17,538 bases of DNA from Clostridiaceae bacterium AF10-41 (GTDB lineage: Bacteria; Bacillota; Clostridia; Clostridiales; Clostridiaceae): contig JAQCTH010000073.1 of NCBI GenBank assembly GCA_027686065.1, positions 1 through 17,538 on the forward strand, given 5' to 3'. Below, piece after piece: positions 1-7,971 of this stretch. How positions within the stretch are numbered: the first letter of the stretch is position 1; every line of letters begins with the position of its first letter. The translations under genes were made by a program, and so were the position numbers. Under the pieces are notes generated by a model. The model did no database searches. It saw nothing but the letters and a program-made list of their open reading frames with translations, and was not told the origin of the DNA.

Positions 1-1
1 T

Positions 2-841
2 AAATCACCCTTATCAAATAACTTAAATAATAAATACTATATTTATCAAACTATATTAATTACTGTAGTTTTTATTATATTAACTATAATTGGAAGCTTT
101 AATTCTAAAAATTCTTATGTGAAATCTTTTGATATAGATATAGATAAAACATCCTTTAATGAACCTGTGAATGTAGTTATGGTATCTGATATACACTTAG
201 GAAATATAATTAAGAACACAAGGCTTTCTAATATGATAGATGAAATCAATGCCTTAAATCCTGATATAGTGGTAATTGCTGGAGATATTATAGATAGTGA
301 TATCAAACCATTCCTAAATAATAATATGGGAAAAGAATTTTCAAAAATTAAATCTACATATGGTACTTATGCTTCTTTAGGTAATCATGACTTAATGACT
401 AAATCTGAAAATCAAATAGTCAAAATACTTGAAGAAAATTCTGTTAAAGTCTTAAGGGATGAATCTATTTTAATAAATGACAGCCTCTATATAATAGGAA
501 GAGATGATATTACAATAAATAGATTTTCTGAAAATGATAGGGCTTCACTATTAGATTTAACACATAATCTTGATAAATCTAAAGCTATGATTGTTATAGA
601 TCATAATCCTAAGTATATAGACGAAAGCTTAAATGCAAATATTGATTTACAACTTTCTGGTCATACTCATAAAGGACAAATTATCCCTGGAAATTTAGTT
701 ACAAATAAAATGTTTGAAATTGATTATGGTTATTTAAAGAAAGATACTTTGAATGTTGTAGTTTCTTCTGGGTATGGAACTTGGGGGCCTCCTATAAGAA
801 TAGGCAGTAGAAGTGAAATAGTTCAAATGAACTTACATTAA
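2..841 (+). CDS. membrane-anchored metallophosphoesterase (5' end cut by window)
   Basis: Calcineurin-like phosphoesterase. Numbered from the GTG codon at 119, the metal-site motifs are D24-x-H26 in SDIHLG, GDxxD at 55-59, GNHD at 88-91, H162 and GHTH at 181-184, which complete the two-metal active site of the family. The GTG at 119 is unlikely to be the true start. The same frame stays open to the left edge and encodes a hydrophobic stretch (about ILITVVFIILTIIG, from position 53) just before the catalytic domain. This fits the YkuE/YkoQ-type phosphoesterases, which have N-terminal membrane segments and a catalytic domain outside the cytoplasm or at the membrane. The substrate is unknown; some relatives act on lipid or cell-wall phosphoesters. 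The gene ends at a shared terminator facing pepF. The family is secure; the real N-terminus lies outside the window. Confidence 0.88.
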   Translation, partial: KSPLSNNLNNKYYIYQTILITVVFIILTIIGSFNSKNSYVKSFDIDIDKTSFNEPVNVVMVSDIHLGNIIKNTRLSNMIDEINALNPDIVVIAGDIIDSDIKPFLNNNMGKEFSKIKSTYGTYASLGNHDLMTKSENQIVKILEENSVKVLRDESILINDSLYIIGRDDITINRFSENDRASLLDLTHNLDKSKAMIVIDHNPKYIDESLNANIDLQLSGHTHKGQIIPGNLVTNKMFEIDYGYLKKDTLNVVVSSGYGTWGPPIRIGSRSEIVQMNLH

Positions 842-874
842 TATCTGCTGAAAAAAACTAATTCTAATAAAATT

Positions 875-906
875 AAGGGATATTTAAAACACTTTAAATA
901 TCCCTT
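875..906. terminator. bidirectional hairpin terminator between metallophosphoesterase and pepF
   Basis: A perfect 14-bp stem, AAGGGATATTTAAA at 875-888 and its complement at 893-906, closes an ACAC loop. T-rich sequence follows on both strands. It lies between two convergent genes, so it probably serves both. Confidence 0.85.
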
Positions 907-916
907 TAGTTTTAAT

Positions 917-2695
917 TTATTCTATTTCGTAACTTAAAGAAATGAATCTTTCTATATCTTCTTCAATAAGCTTTAAAGAATTTCTCCAGAAGTTAACATC
1001 ATGAACATCTATATTCATTATTTTTGTTACATCTGCAACCTTTTCTTTTCCTGTAACAGATAATAAATCTTCATATTCTTTACAGAAGCTTTCACCTCTA
1101 TTTAAATATTCAGCATATAACCCTTTTGCAAATAAATTTCCAAATGCATAAGGGAAGTTATAGAAATTAGCTGTCGCGTAATAATAATGAGGTTTCCAAG
1201 TCCACATATATTTATGCAATAAATTATTATCAAGACCATCTCCATAAGATTCTTTTTGAGCTTTTAACATTGCATTATTAATTTCTTCTACCGAAAGAGA
1301 GCTTTCTTTTCTCTTTTCAAAAATTTCAGTTTCAAATAAGAATCTTGAATATATATCAACTATTACTTGATTACAGTCTGATATTTCTGCCTCTAAAATA
1401 GCAAAAGCCTCTTCTTTACTTGCACTTTTAACAGCTCCTCTTTTCACTAATATTTCACAGAAATTAGATGCTGTTTCAGCTAATGTCATTGGATATTCTG
1501 AATTTAAAGCAGTTTCATTCTTTAAGCAGTGACTATGAAATCCATGTCCAAGCTCGTGGGCCATAGTTACAACATCACTAAAGCTATTTCCATAATTCAG
1601 TAATACTCTGCTTTCATTTATTGTCTTTATACTTTCACAAAAAGCCCCACCAACTTTACCTTCTTTAGGCATAACATCTATCCAATTGTTATTAAATGCA
1701 TTAATAGCAAAATTAGCTAAATTATCACTAAAGTTTCTAAAATTCTTTTCAACAAAAGCCTTTCCTTCTTCATAAGAAAACTTCATCTCTTTGTTTATTA
1801 CTGGTGCATATAAATCATAAAATGGTAATCCATTTTTATGCCCTAACATTTCTGCTTTTCTTCTTAAATATTTTCTAAATGAAGGCAAACTTTCTTTTAT
1901 GGCTGTAAGCATTGAATTTAAAATATCTTCATCCATTCTAGATTCCTCTAAGGTCATATGAAGAGGTGATTTATATCCTTTAAGCTGAGCAGTAGTTAAA
2001 ACTTCACCCTTAATTCCATTTAATGCTGCTGCAACTCCTTCTTCAATTTTTTCATATGACTTAATTTCTGCTTCATATGCCTTTTTTCTTAGTTCTGCAT
2101 CTTGACTATATGCCATATTTAAAACAACAGTTAATGGTAGTGTCTTATCTTCATTATCAATATTAATATCAACCTTATGTGTTGATATTAAATAATCCTT
2201 ATAATTTAACCATGCTTCTGAACCAGTATTTCTCATTTTAGCAATTATAGATTCTTCTTTTTCACTTAGCATATAATTATTTTTTTCTATTATTTCACTT
2301 ATGAAAAATTTATGTTTGTTTAACAAATCTGATGATTTTATTAAACTATCTATACCCTTTATATTTGCCACCCATTTATATATCTTTGTTAATGGCTCTG
2401 CTAAAAGGCTATATTTAGAATTTATTACATCTAAATATTTTCTTCCTTCTGCATTCTTTGAATCGGTACTTAAAGTTAAATTAGCATAAGACCCTACTCT
2501 ATTTAGAAGTAAATTTATGTTTTCTAACTTATTTATTAATTCTTCTAATTTTATTAAATCATTTGATTTTTCATCAGTAGATTTAGCGAACATTTTAAGT
2601 TCTTCTATCCCATCATCTACTTTCTTTAAATCTGTACTAAACTCCTCTGAAGTAAATGATGGATATATTTCTTTTAAACTCCATTCTAATGACAT
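917..2695 (-). CDS. pepF: oligoendopeptidase F, M3 family zinc metallopeptidase
   Basis: Cytoplasmic zinc endopeptidase that cleaves short peptides, with roles in peptide use and turnover. The 592-residue length is normal for PepF. The zinc motif is H380-E381-x-x-H384 in AHELGHGFHSH, with the third ligand probably E407 in LAETASNF. The N-terminal part (about 1-200) is the helical PepF_N region and the C-terminal part is the M3 catalytic domain. There is no signal peptide. The ATG start is supported by an AGGGGG Shine-Dalgarno site on the minus strand eight bases upstream. A separate promoter lies in the gap behind the AraC gene, so pepF is probably monocistronic. Confidence 0.95.
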   Translation of the reverse strand: MSLEWSLKEIYPSFTSEEFSTDLKKVDDGIEELKMFAKSTDEKSNDLIKLEELINKLENINLLLNRVGSYANLTLSTDSKNAEGRKYLDVINSKYSLLAEPLTKIYKWVANIKGIDSLIKSSDLLNKHKFFISEIIEKNNYMLSEKEESIIAKMRNTGSEAWLNYKDYLISTHKVDINIDNEDKTLPLTVVLNMAYSQDAELRKKAYEAEIKSYEKIEEGVAAALNGIKGEVLTTAQLKGYKSPLHMTLEESRMDEDILNSMLTAIKESLPSFRKYLRRKAEMLGHKNGLPFYDLYAPVINKEMKFSYEEGKAFVEKNFRNFSDNLANFAINAFNNNWIDVMPKEGKVGGAFCESIKTINESRVLLNYGNSFSDVVTMAHELGHGFHSHCLKNETALNSEYPMTLAETASNFCEILVKRGAVKSASKEEAFAILEAEISDCNQVIVDIYSRFLFETEIFEKRKESSLSVEEINNAMLKAQKESYGDGLDNNLLHKYMWTWKPHYYYATANFYNFPYAFGNLFAKGLYAEYLNRGESFCKEYEDLLSVTGKEKVADVTKIMNIDVHDVNFWRNSLKLIEEDIERFISLSYEIE

Positions 2696-2736
2696 TTTTA
2701 TGCCCCCTTTAATATTATTTTTAATACTTATTTTAA

Positions 2737-2765
2737 ATTATATTATTAAATTAAATCGAATTCAA
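2737..2765 (-). promoter_or_regulatory. sigma-70-type promoter for pepF
   Basis: On the minus strand, TTGAAT (2760-2765) and TATAAT (2737-2742) are separated by 17 bases, about 40 bases upstream of the pepF start. This is a near-consensus housekeeping promoter found by eye; the transcription start is not tested. Confidence 0.6.
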
Positions 2766-2775
2766 TTAATTATAA

Positions 2776-3459
2776 CTATATTGAATAATTTTTATTTCTA
2801 AATTCTGATGGTGATATACCTACAGCTTTTTTAAATGTATTCGTAAAATGGCTTTGATCATGAAATCCTAATAATATGCTTATTTCTAATATGCTCTTTT
2901 CACTACTTAAAAGTAAAGTTTTAGCTCTTTCAATTTTCATTTCTCTTAAATACTTCATTATAGATATTCCCTTATATCTCTTAAAACATGTTGATGCATA
3001 TCCTACTGATATATTTAAATTGTTACATATCATTTCTAATGAAGTATGATTTTCTATATTTAAATGTACCGCTTGCAAAAGTTTATTAGCTGTGAAGCTA
3101 TCAGTAATTTCGATATCATTTATAAGTAAATCCATATACTCATTTATCATTTCCATCTCTATAGTTTGCAAATTACTGATGTTATTAGTTTCTTTAATTT
3201 TTCTATAAAATTTATTATAGATTGTATGAAGATATTTTTTCGAAATTCCACTTCTAATAATTTCTCTACTATAAATAGCATTCCAAATTATTAAATCATC
3301 TTTTTTATGTTCTTTATCTACATCATCTCTAATCTCTGACTTATGTTTTTCTTTAGCTATCTTTATTATTTCTTCCTTGTTTCTAGATTCAATTAGAAAT
3401 GATATCTTATTGCTAAAAATATTGAAATCCGATTCAAAACTTTCATATCCATCATTCAT
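2776..3459 (-). CDS. AraC-family transcriptional regulator
   Basis: DNA-binding regulator of 227 residues. The C-terminal part (about 125-222) is a standard AraC double helix-turn-helix. The first HTH lies around LEMICNNLNISVGYASTCFK (141-160). The second lies around ILEISILLGFHDQSHFTNTF (190-209) and is followed by the usual GISPSEFR ending. The N-terminal 120 residues are helical and contain an IYSREIIRSGISKKY segment, as in Firmicute AraC proteins that lack a cupin sugar-binding domain, so the effector cannot be read from sequence. The ATG is preceded by GGAGAG. The gene is divergent from the alpha-glycosidase gene with overlapping promoters, so control of that gene, itself or both is possible but unproven. 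Confidence 0.9.
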   Translation of the reverse strand: MNDGYESFESDFNIFSNKISFLIESRNKEEIIKIAKEKHKSEIRDDVDKEHKKDDLIIWNAIYSREIIRSGISKKYLHTIYNKFYRKIKETNNISNLQTIEMEMINEYMDLLINDIEITDSFTANKLLQAVHLNIENHTSLEMICNNLNISVGYASTCFKRYKGISIMKYLREMKIERAKTLLLSSEKSILEISILLGFHDQSHFTNTFKKAVGISPSEFRNKNYSI

Positions 3460-3501
3460 TAATATCTCTCCATTCTATAACTTTATAATAATTATATACA
3501 T

Positions 3502-3531
3502 ATTATATTTCAAATTTACAAATTTAATCAA
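3502..3531 (-). promoter_or_regulatory. promoter for the AraC-family gene
   Basis: On the minus strand, TTGATT (3526-3531) and TATAAT (3502-3507) are separated by 18 bases. It partly overlaps the region of the divergent plus-strand promoter at 3539-3547. Confidence 0.55.
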
Positions 3532-3538
3532 TACAATT

Positions 3539-3547
3539 TGATATAAT
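3539..3547 (+). promoter_or_regulatory. extended -10 promoter for the alpha-glycosidase gene
   Basis: TGATATAAT is a perfect extended -10 element about 33 bases before the ATG. No convincing -35 box is present, which suggests either dependence on the extended -10 alone or help from an activator. Confidence 0.5.
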
Positions 3548-3579
3548 TTTATTAAAATATACAATAAAAGGAGTAATTT

Positions 3580-5313
3580 ATGAATAAGTTAGCTGTTTAT
3601 CATATATCAGATATTCCCTATGCTTATGCCAAAAATGTAAATACCTTAACTATAAGAATACGTACTGCTAAAAATGATTTGAACAATTGCTACATTTATT
3701 ATAAAGATAGATTTGGACATGAAGCTTTTATAAAAAAAGATATGTCTTTAATATCCGAAGGAGAATTTTATTCGTATTATGAAGCTGATTTATCAATTGC
3801 TAAAAATAGGTACAGATATATATTTGAACTTATAGACAAAAATAATATTAGATATATATTAGATGAACGAGGTTTCAGAAAATCTACTTATGAATATATT
3901 GATGCAAATTCATTTCACTTTCCTTATATATCCGCTGATGATGTCTATGATGAGAGTAAAATTTTACAAGAATCTATAATATATCAAATTTTTCCTGATA
4001 GGTTTTTTAAAGGGTTTAATAAAAATAACCCTAAAAATATATCAGAATGGGGAGATGAGAATATAACTTTTAAATCTATTTTTGGGGGAAATCTACAAGG
4101 AATAATGGATAAATTAGATTATATCCACTCCCTAGGAGTAAACTTAATATATCTTACTCCAATATTTAAATCTACTTCTAATCATAAATATAATACCTGT
4201 GATTATTATGAGATTGATGAAATGTTTGGAGATAAAGAAACAGCCAAGTCTCTAATAGATAAATGTCATAAAAAAGGGATTAGAGTTATATTTGATGCTG
4301 TATTTAATCATTCAGGAGATGATTTTTTTGCATTTCAGGATATTATAAAGAATGGAGAAAAATCAAAATATAAAGACTGGTATCTTATAGATAGCTTTCC
4401 TATTAACCAGGAATCCCTTAATTATTATACTTTTGCAAATAATATATCGAAAATGCCAAAATTGAATATTTTAAATAAACAAGTAAGAAACTATCTTATC
4501 AATGTAGGTAAACACTGGATTAATGAGGTTGGCATAGACGGCTGGAGATTAGATGTAAGTGATGAAGTTAGTCATAGCTTTTGGAAAGATTTTAGAAAAG
4601 AAATTAAATCCATAAATAAAGATGCAATTATAATAGGTGAAATATTTCATAATGGTTTTAGTTTTTTAAAAGGTGATGAATTTGATGGTATTATGAATTA
4701 TACCTTTAAAAATGCATGCGTAGATTTCTTTGCTAAAAGAATACTAAATGCAAAAGAATTTTTAAGCATTTTATCCGAAAATAGAATGTTATATATGAAT
4801 AGCATATCAAATCAAATGTGGAATTTATTAGGTAGTCATGATACAAAAAGGTTTATCAATGAATGTAACTTAAATTTTTTATCTATGAAACTTGCTATAG
4901 TTTTTCAGTTTTCTTATATAGGGGTACCCTATATTTATTATGGTGATGAAATTGGTTTAACTGGCGAAGATGATCCCCTTAACAGAAAATGTATGATTTG
5001 GGATGATTCTAAACAAAATAAAGACTTATTAGACTTGTATAAATCCTTAATAAAACTTAGAAAAGAATATAAATCTTTAGTTTATGGTACATTCACACCT
5101 ATATATTATGAAGATAATCTTTTAATTTTTAAAAGAGATTTATGTGATGAATCAATTTTAATATGCTTAAATAGAAATGAACAAAAAATTAACACTAAAC
5201 TTAATTTTAATATAAATGGTTTTGATTTAATAAATAAGTCTTCTTTTAATGTAAGTAAACTTGAAAATATAAACTTTAATCCTATGGAATATAAGATAAT
5301 TAAACTTAAATAA
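3580..5313 (+). CDS. GH13 alpha-glycosidase (neopullulanase/cyclomaltodextrinase type)
   Basis: Cytoplasmic alpha-amylase-family hydrolase of 577 residues that probably degrades maltodextrins, cyclodextrins or pullulan fragments. Residues about 1-115 form the beta-rich N-terminal domain (CBM34 type) found in neopullulanase-like enzymes. The barrel starts at IIYQIFPDRF (133-142). Conserved regions are visible: DAVFNH (239-244), GWRLDV with the nucleophile D325, GEIF with the acid/base E354, and GSHDT with the stabiliser D421. All three catalytic carboxylates are present. There is no signal peptide, so the substrate must be imported. AAAGGAG precedes the ATG. The gene stands alone, with no sugar transporter in the window. 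The exact specificity within subfamily GH13_20 cannot be set by eye. Confidence 0.92.
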   Translation: MNKLAVYHISDIPYAYAKNVNTLTIRIRTAKNDLNNCYIYYKDRFGHEAFIKKDMSLISEGEFYSYYEADLSIAKNRYRYIFELIDKNNIRYILDERGFRKSTYEYIDANSFHFPYISADDVYDESKILQESIIYQIFPDRFFKGFNKNNPKNISEWGDENITFKSIFGGNLQGIMDKLDYIHSLGVNLIYLTPIFKSTSNHKYNTCDYYEIDEMFGDKETAKSLIDKCHKKGIRVIFDAVFNHSGDDFFAFQDIIKNGEKSKYKDWYLIDSFPINQESLNYYTFANNISKMPKLNILNKQVRNYLINVGKHWINEVGIDGWRLDVSDEVSHSFWKDFRKEIKSINKDAIIIGEIFHNGFSFLKGDEFDGIMNYTFKNACVDFFAKRILNAKEFLSILSENRMLYMNSISNQMWNLLGSHDTKRFINECNLNFLSMKLAIVFQFSYIGVPYIYYGDEIGLTGEDDPLNRKCMIWDDSKQNKDLLDLYKSLIKLRKEYKSLVYGTFTPIYYEDNLLIFKRDLCDESILICLNRNEQKINTKLNFNINGFDLINKSSFNVSKLENINFNPMEYKIIKLK

Positions 5314-5353
5314 AAAATAGGTGGATTTTATTTAATAAAATCTACCTATTTTT
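5313..5353. terminator. bidirectional terminator between alpha-glycosidase and FMN-binding lipoprotein genes
   Basis: A 17-bp stem (5313-5329 with 5337-5353, one G-U pair) closes a 7-base loop. The A/T ends give a T-tract on either strand. The two flanking genes converge on it. Confidence 0.85.
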
Positions 5354-5381
5354 AATATCTTAAAAGTCTAATATATAATTT

Positions 5382-5726
5382 TTATTTTGATGCTGATTCT
5401 AAGGCTTTATTAACAGCTTCTATCACGCCTTTTGATGAATTTGTTGCTCCTGATATGGCCTCAACACCTTCTGTACTTTGCTTTTGGATTATTTCTGGAA
5501 CTAAATTTTCCTTAACTCCATCAACTAAAGTTTTAGTTTCATTATGTTCAACTAAATTCACTTCTAATATCTTTCCTTTTTCAATCTTAACTTCCACTTT
5601 TATTTCCCCTGAAGCCCCTTGCCCTTCACCTGTGTAAGTTCCATCAGTATATTTTCCACTACCACAACCAACTAAAATAGTCGCTGATAATACTATTGTA
5701 CTTAATATTGCAGTTATTTTTTTCAT
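5382..5726 (-). CDS. FMN-binding-domain lipoprotein, electron carrier for the flavin reductase
   Basis: Small extracytoplasmic flavoprotein of 114 residues. It has a lipoprotein signal peptide with lipobox LVGC, giving lipidation at C21. Residues about 27-110 form one FMN_bind domain. The motif SGATNSS (92-98) matches the flavinylation consensus recognised by ApbE/FmnB, and S97 is the expected attachment residue in place of the more usual Thr. It would pass electrons to the FAD reductase encoded 24 bases upstream in the same transcript. In many relatives the FMN domain is fused to the reductase; here it is a separate lipoprotein. No ApbE-type transferase is in the window, so that enzyme must be encoded elsewhere. 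The family is secure; the pairing is inferred from context. Confidence 0.9.
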   Translation of the reverse strand: MKKITAILSTIVLSATILVGCGSGKYTDGTYTGEGQGASGEIKVEVKIEKGKILEVNLVEHNETKTLVDGVKENLVPEIIQKQSTEGVEAISGATNSSKGVIEAVNKALESASK

Positions 5727-5750
5727 TTTTATTCCTCCTACAATTAAATC

Positions 5751-7172
5751 CTATTTAATAAATGTAGCTGCATTTTTTCCTGCAGTTCTACCAAAAGTAA
5801 CTATGTCAGCTAATGCATTTCCACCTAATCTATTTCCACCATGAACTCCTCCAGTTACTTCTCCTGCTGCAAATAATCCTGGAATTACTTTTCCATCTTT
5901 ATTTAAAACTTCAGCATTTATATTTATCTTTAATCCACCCATTGTATGGTGTACAGCTGGAGTTACAGGTATTGCATATACCTTTCCTTCATTTAATTGT
6001 CTTGGAAGATCTTCTCTATTAAATTCTGAATCTTTTTTATCTAATGCTGCTTTATTGTATTTATTGATTGTTTCTATCATCGTATTCTTATCGATTGATA
6101 ACTTTTCTGCTAATTCTTCTACAGAATCAGCTTCTGTAACCAATCCCATATTGAAGTATTCTTCAGTTGCTTTTAAGCTCTTTCTTAAGCCTTCATCAAA
6201 GAAAAGATATGCTATTCCATCCTTTTGTTCTAATATAGCCTTTGAAACTACATCTCTTGTAAATAATTCATTTGTGAATCTTTTAGCATCCTTATTAATA
6301 AGAATCGCTCCATTACCTCTTACAGCCTCAGTCACCATTACAGCTTTTTCTGGAACAACTGTTGGATGTGTTTGGATTTCTTCCATATCTACTAAATCAG
6401 CTCCACTACCTTTTCCAAGAACTATTCCATCTCCAGTAGCTCCATTATGGTTAGTTGTTGCAAATCCTTTTAAATCCGCTTTATAGCTAACTACCATTTC
6501 TTGATTCGCCGAAAATCCACCTGCTGCAATAACTACAGCTTTTGTATTTATAATGTACTCTTTTCCTTCTTTATTAGTAACCTTTACGCCTGAAACATTA
6601 CCCTCTTTATCTAAAACTATTTCCTTTACTTCATTCCATAATCTCAAATCAACTTTTTCTTTTTCAGCTGCTACCTTTAATGTATCTACCAAATGAGCTC
6701 CTACAGCTGCTCCCCCTGTTGGTCTGTGAGTTCTGTAATTTGTAGCTCCTGCCATTCTACCAACATCTGATAAATCAGCGCCTAAATCAGTTAACCACGC
6801 AACTGAATCCTTTGCCTCATTAGATAGCTTTTCTACTAGTTCTGGATTATTTTTTTCATATCCACCCTTCATAGTATCTTCATACATAGTTTTTATAGAA
6901 TCTTCTATACCTTTTGCCTTTTGCTGTTCAGTTTCAGCTGCATTTAACCCACCTGTAGCTCTATTTGTATTTCCACCAACCATTGGCATTTTTTCTAAAA
7001 GAACAACATTTTCTACTCCATCTTGTTTAGCTTGTACAGCTGCAGATAATCCTGCACCACCAGCTCCTATTATAACTATATCAGCAGTTTCCTTTTTTCC
7101 ACCACAACCAACTAGGATTGATGGAACTAAAATTAAAGCTGACATTACTAATGCTAAAGCTTTCTTTTTCAT
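5751..7172 (-). CDS. lipoprotein FAD-dependent fumarate reductase-like flavoprotein
   Basis: Extracytoplasmic reductase of the flavocytochrome c/FrdA family, 473 residues. Its lipobox LVGC gives lipidation at C23, and the FAD-binding glycine motif GAGGAG is at 36-41. The residues that bind and protonate fumarate in Shewanella Fcc3 all have counterparts: H269 (H365), T281-E282 (T377-E378), R285 (R381), R306 (catalytic R402), H409 (H504) and R448 (R544). The spacings H to T (12) and R to R (21) are preserved. This favours a small dicarboxylate such as fumarate over urocanate-type substrates. No heme or FMN domain is fused; the next gene supplies the FMN carrier. A promoter and direct repeats lie just upstream, after the response regulator gene. 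Confidence 0.9.
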   Translation of the reverse strand: MKKKALALVMSALILVPSILVGCGGKKETADIVIIGAGGAGLSAAVQAKQDGVENVVLLEKMPMVGGNTNRATGGLNAAETEQQKAKGIEDSIKTMYEDTMKGGYEKNNPELVEKLSNEAKDSVAWLTDLGADLSDVGRMAGATNYRTHRPTGGAAVGAHLVDTLKVAAEKEKVDLRLWNEVKEIVLDKEGNVSGVKVTNKEGKEYIINTKAVVIAAGGFSANQEMVVSYKADLKGFATTNHNGATGDGIVLGKGSGADLVDMEEIQTHPTVVPEKAVMVTEAVRGNGAILINKDAKRFTNELFTRDVVSKAILEQKDGIAYLFFDEGLRKSLKATEEYFNMGLVTEADSVEELAEKLSIDKNTMIETINKYNKAALDKKDSEFNREDLPRQLNEGKVYAIPVTPAVHHTMGGLKININAEVLNKDGKVIPGLFAAGEVTGGVHGGNRLGGNALADIVTFGRTAGKNAATFIK

Positions 7173-7213
7173 CTAATATTTCTCCCCTTAATCTTTAAGT
7201 TATTTACAGCATT

Positions 7214-7242
7214 AGTATATTAGTTAATTAATAAACAATCAA
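7214..7242 (-). promoter_or_regulatory. sigma-70-type promoter for the flavin reductase operon
   Basis: On the minus strand, TTGATT (7237-7242) and TATACT (7214-7219) are separated by exactly 17 bases, about 42 bases before the reductase ATG. A GGGGAG ribosome binding site follows. It allows the reductase pair to be expressed separately from the kinase-regulator pair. Confidence 0.7.
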
Positions 7243-7243
7243 T

Positions 7244-7276
7244 ATTGTGGTCTTATTGTTTATTTTGGTCTTTTTG
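7244..7276 (-). promoter_or_regulatory. candidate response-regulator binding site, two direct repeats
   Basis: On the plus strand, ATTGTGGTCTTATTG (7244-7258) and ATTTTGGTCTTTTTG (7262-7276) match at 13 of 15 positions. Their starts are 18 bases apart. The first copy ends one base from the -35 box of the reductase promoter. Position, spacing and the adjacent CitB/DcuR-type regulator gene make this a likely activator site. The assignment is inferred. Confidence 0.6.
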
Positions 7277-7279
7277 TTC

Positions 7280-7969
7280 TTATTTTTTAAGTATATAATA
7301 ATTAGTTGGTCTTCCTATCTTTCCATATTCCTGATTTATTTCAACTTTACCTTCTTCAGCCATCTTTTCTAAATATCTTCTAGCAGTCACTCTAGCAAGG
7401 CCACTCCCCTTAGCAATTTCCTCTGCTGTTAGATCTTGTCCTTTTTTCTGATTCATATAATTTATTATTTTATCATATGTTTTTAAGTTCAAGCCTTTAC
7501 TTAGTTCTTTCTCTTGCATTTCATCATTTGTACTAATATTTAATATATATTGATCTATATAATCTTGGTTTATATTATCTAAATTTGTTAGCTCAATAAA
7601 TCTATTCCTATAATTAGATAAAGCTTCTTTAAATCTTTCAAATTTAAATGGCTTTATTAAGTAATCAATGGCACCATACTTAAAAGCTTCATCAACTGAA
7701 GATTTACACTTATCCGCAGTAATTAAAATAGTATCTGCATGTATTTCTCTAGACCTTATCCATTTCAATAAATCTATACCTTTTCCATCAGGTAAAAATA
7801 TATCTAACAAAATTAAATCTATTTTTTCTTTATCAATTTTAATTTTTGCTTCTTCCATGTTGCTTGCATCTCCTACAACCATAAAGCCTTCAAGTTTATC
7901 TAAAAACCTTTTATTTATATCTTTTACCATTGGATCATCTTCAACTATAAAAACTTTAATATTATTCAT
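7280..7969 (-). CDS. response regulator, CitB/DcuR/MalR type
   Basis: Cytoplasmic DNA-binding partner of the kinase encoded just upstream, 229 residues from the ATG chosen here. The receiver domain (about 4-118) has acidic residues D11-D12, phosphoacceptor D56, T84 and K107. The C-terminal HTH (about 165-225, with LTAEEIAKGSGLARVTARRY and GRPTNYY) is typical of regulators of citrate and C4-dicarboxylate metabolism. A longer form would start at TTG 7990, but that TTG sits at the GGGAGG ribosome binding site and overlaps the kinase end, so ATG 7969 is preferred. The kinase stop lies 2 bases upstream, suggesting translational coupling. Likely targets are the flavin reductase genes downstream. 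Confidence 0.93.
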   Translation of the reverse strand: MNNIKVFIVEDDPMVKDINKRFLDKLEGFMVVGDASNMEEAKIKIDKEKIDLILLDIFLPDGKGIDLLKWIRSREIHADTILITADKCKSSVDEAFKYGAIDYLIKPFKFERFKEALSNYRNRFIELTNLDNINQDYIDQYILNISTNDEMQEKELSKGLNLKTYDKIINYMNQKKGQDLTAEEIAKGSGLARVTARRYLEKMAEEGKVEINQEYGKIGRPTNYYILKK

Positions 7970-7971
7970 TT

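Noticed and set aside
119..121. GTG as the true start of the metallophosphoesterase
   Set aside because: No convincing ribosome binding site precedes it and the frame upstream encodes a membrane segment expected for this protein type.
2301..2801. Two plus-strand open frames (62 and 94 codons) across the pepF 5' end
   Set aside because: Both are antisense to pepF, rich in Phe, Ser, Leu and Ile as expected for reverse frames of AT-rich genes, and lack ribosome binding sites.
3511..3540. CAAATT/AATTTG inverted pair as a sugar-repressor operator
   Set aside because: Such short AT-only arms are expected by chance in this intergenic region and there is no LacI-type gene nearby.
6055..6486. 143-codon open frame on the plus strand
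   Set aside because: Lies entirely antisense to the conserved flavin reductase gene, with no ribosome binding site or family resemblance.
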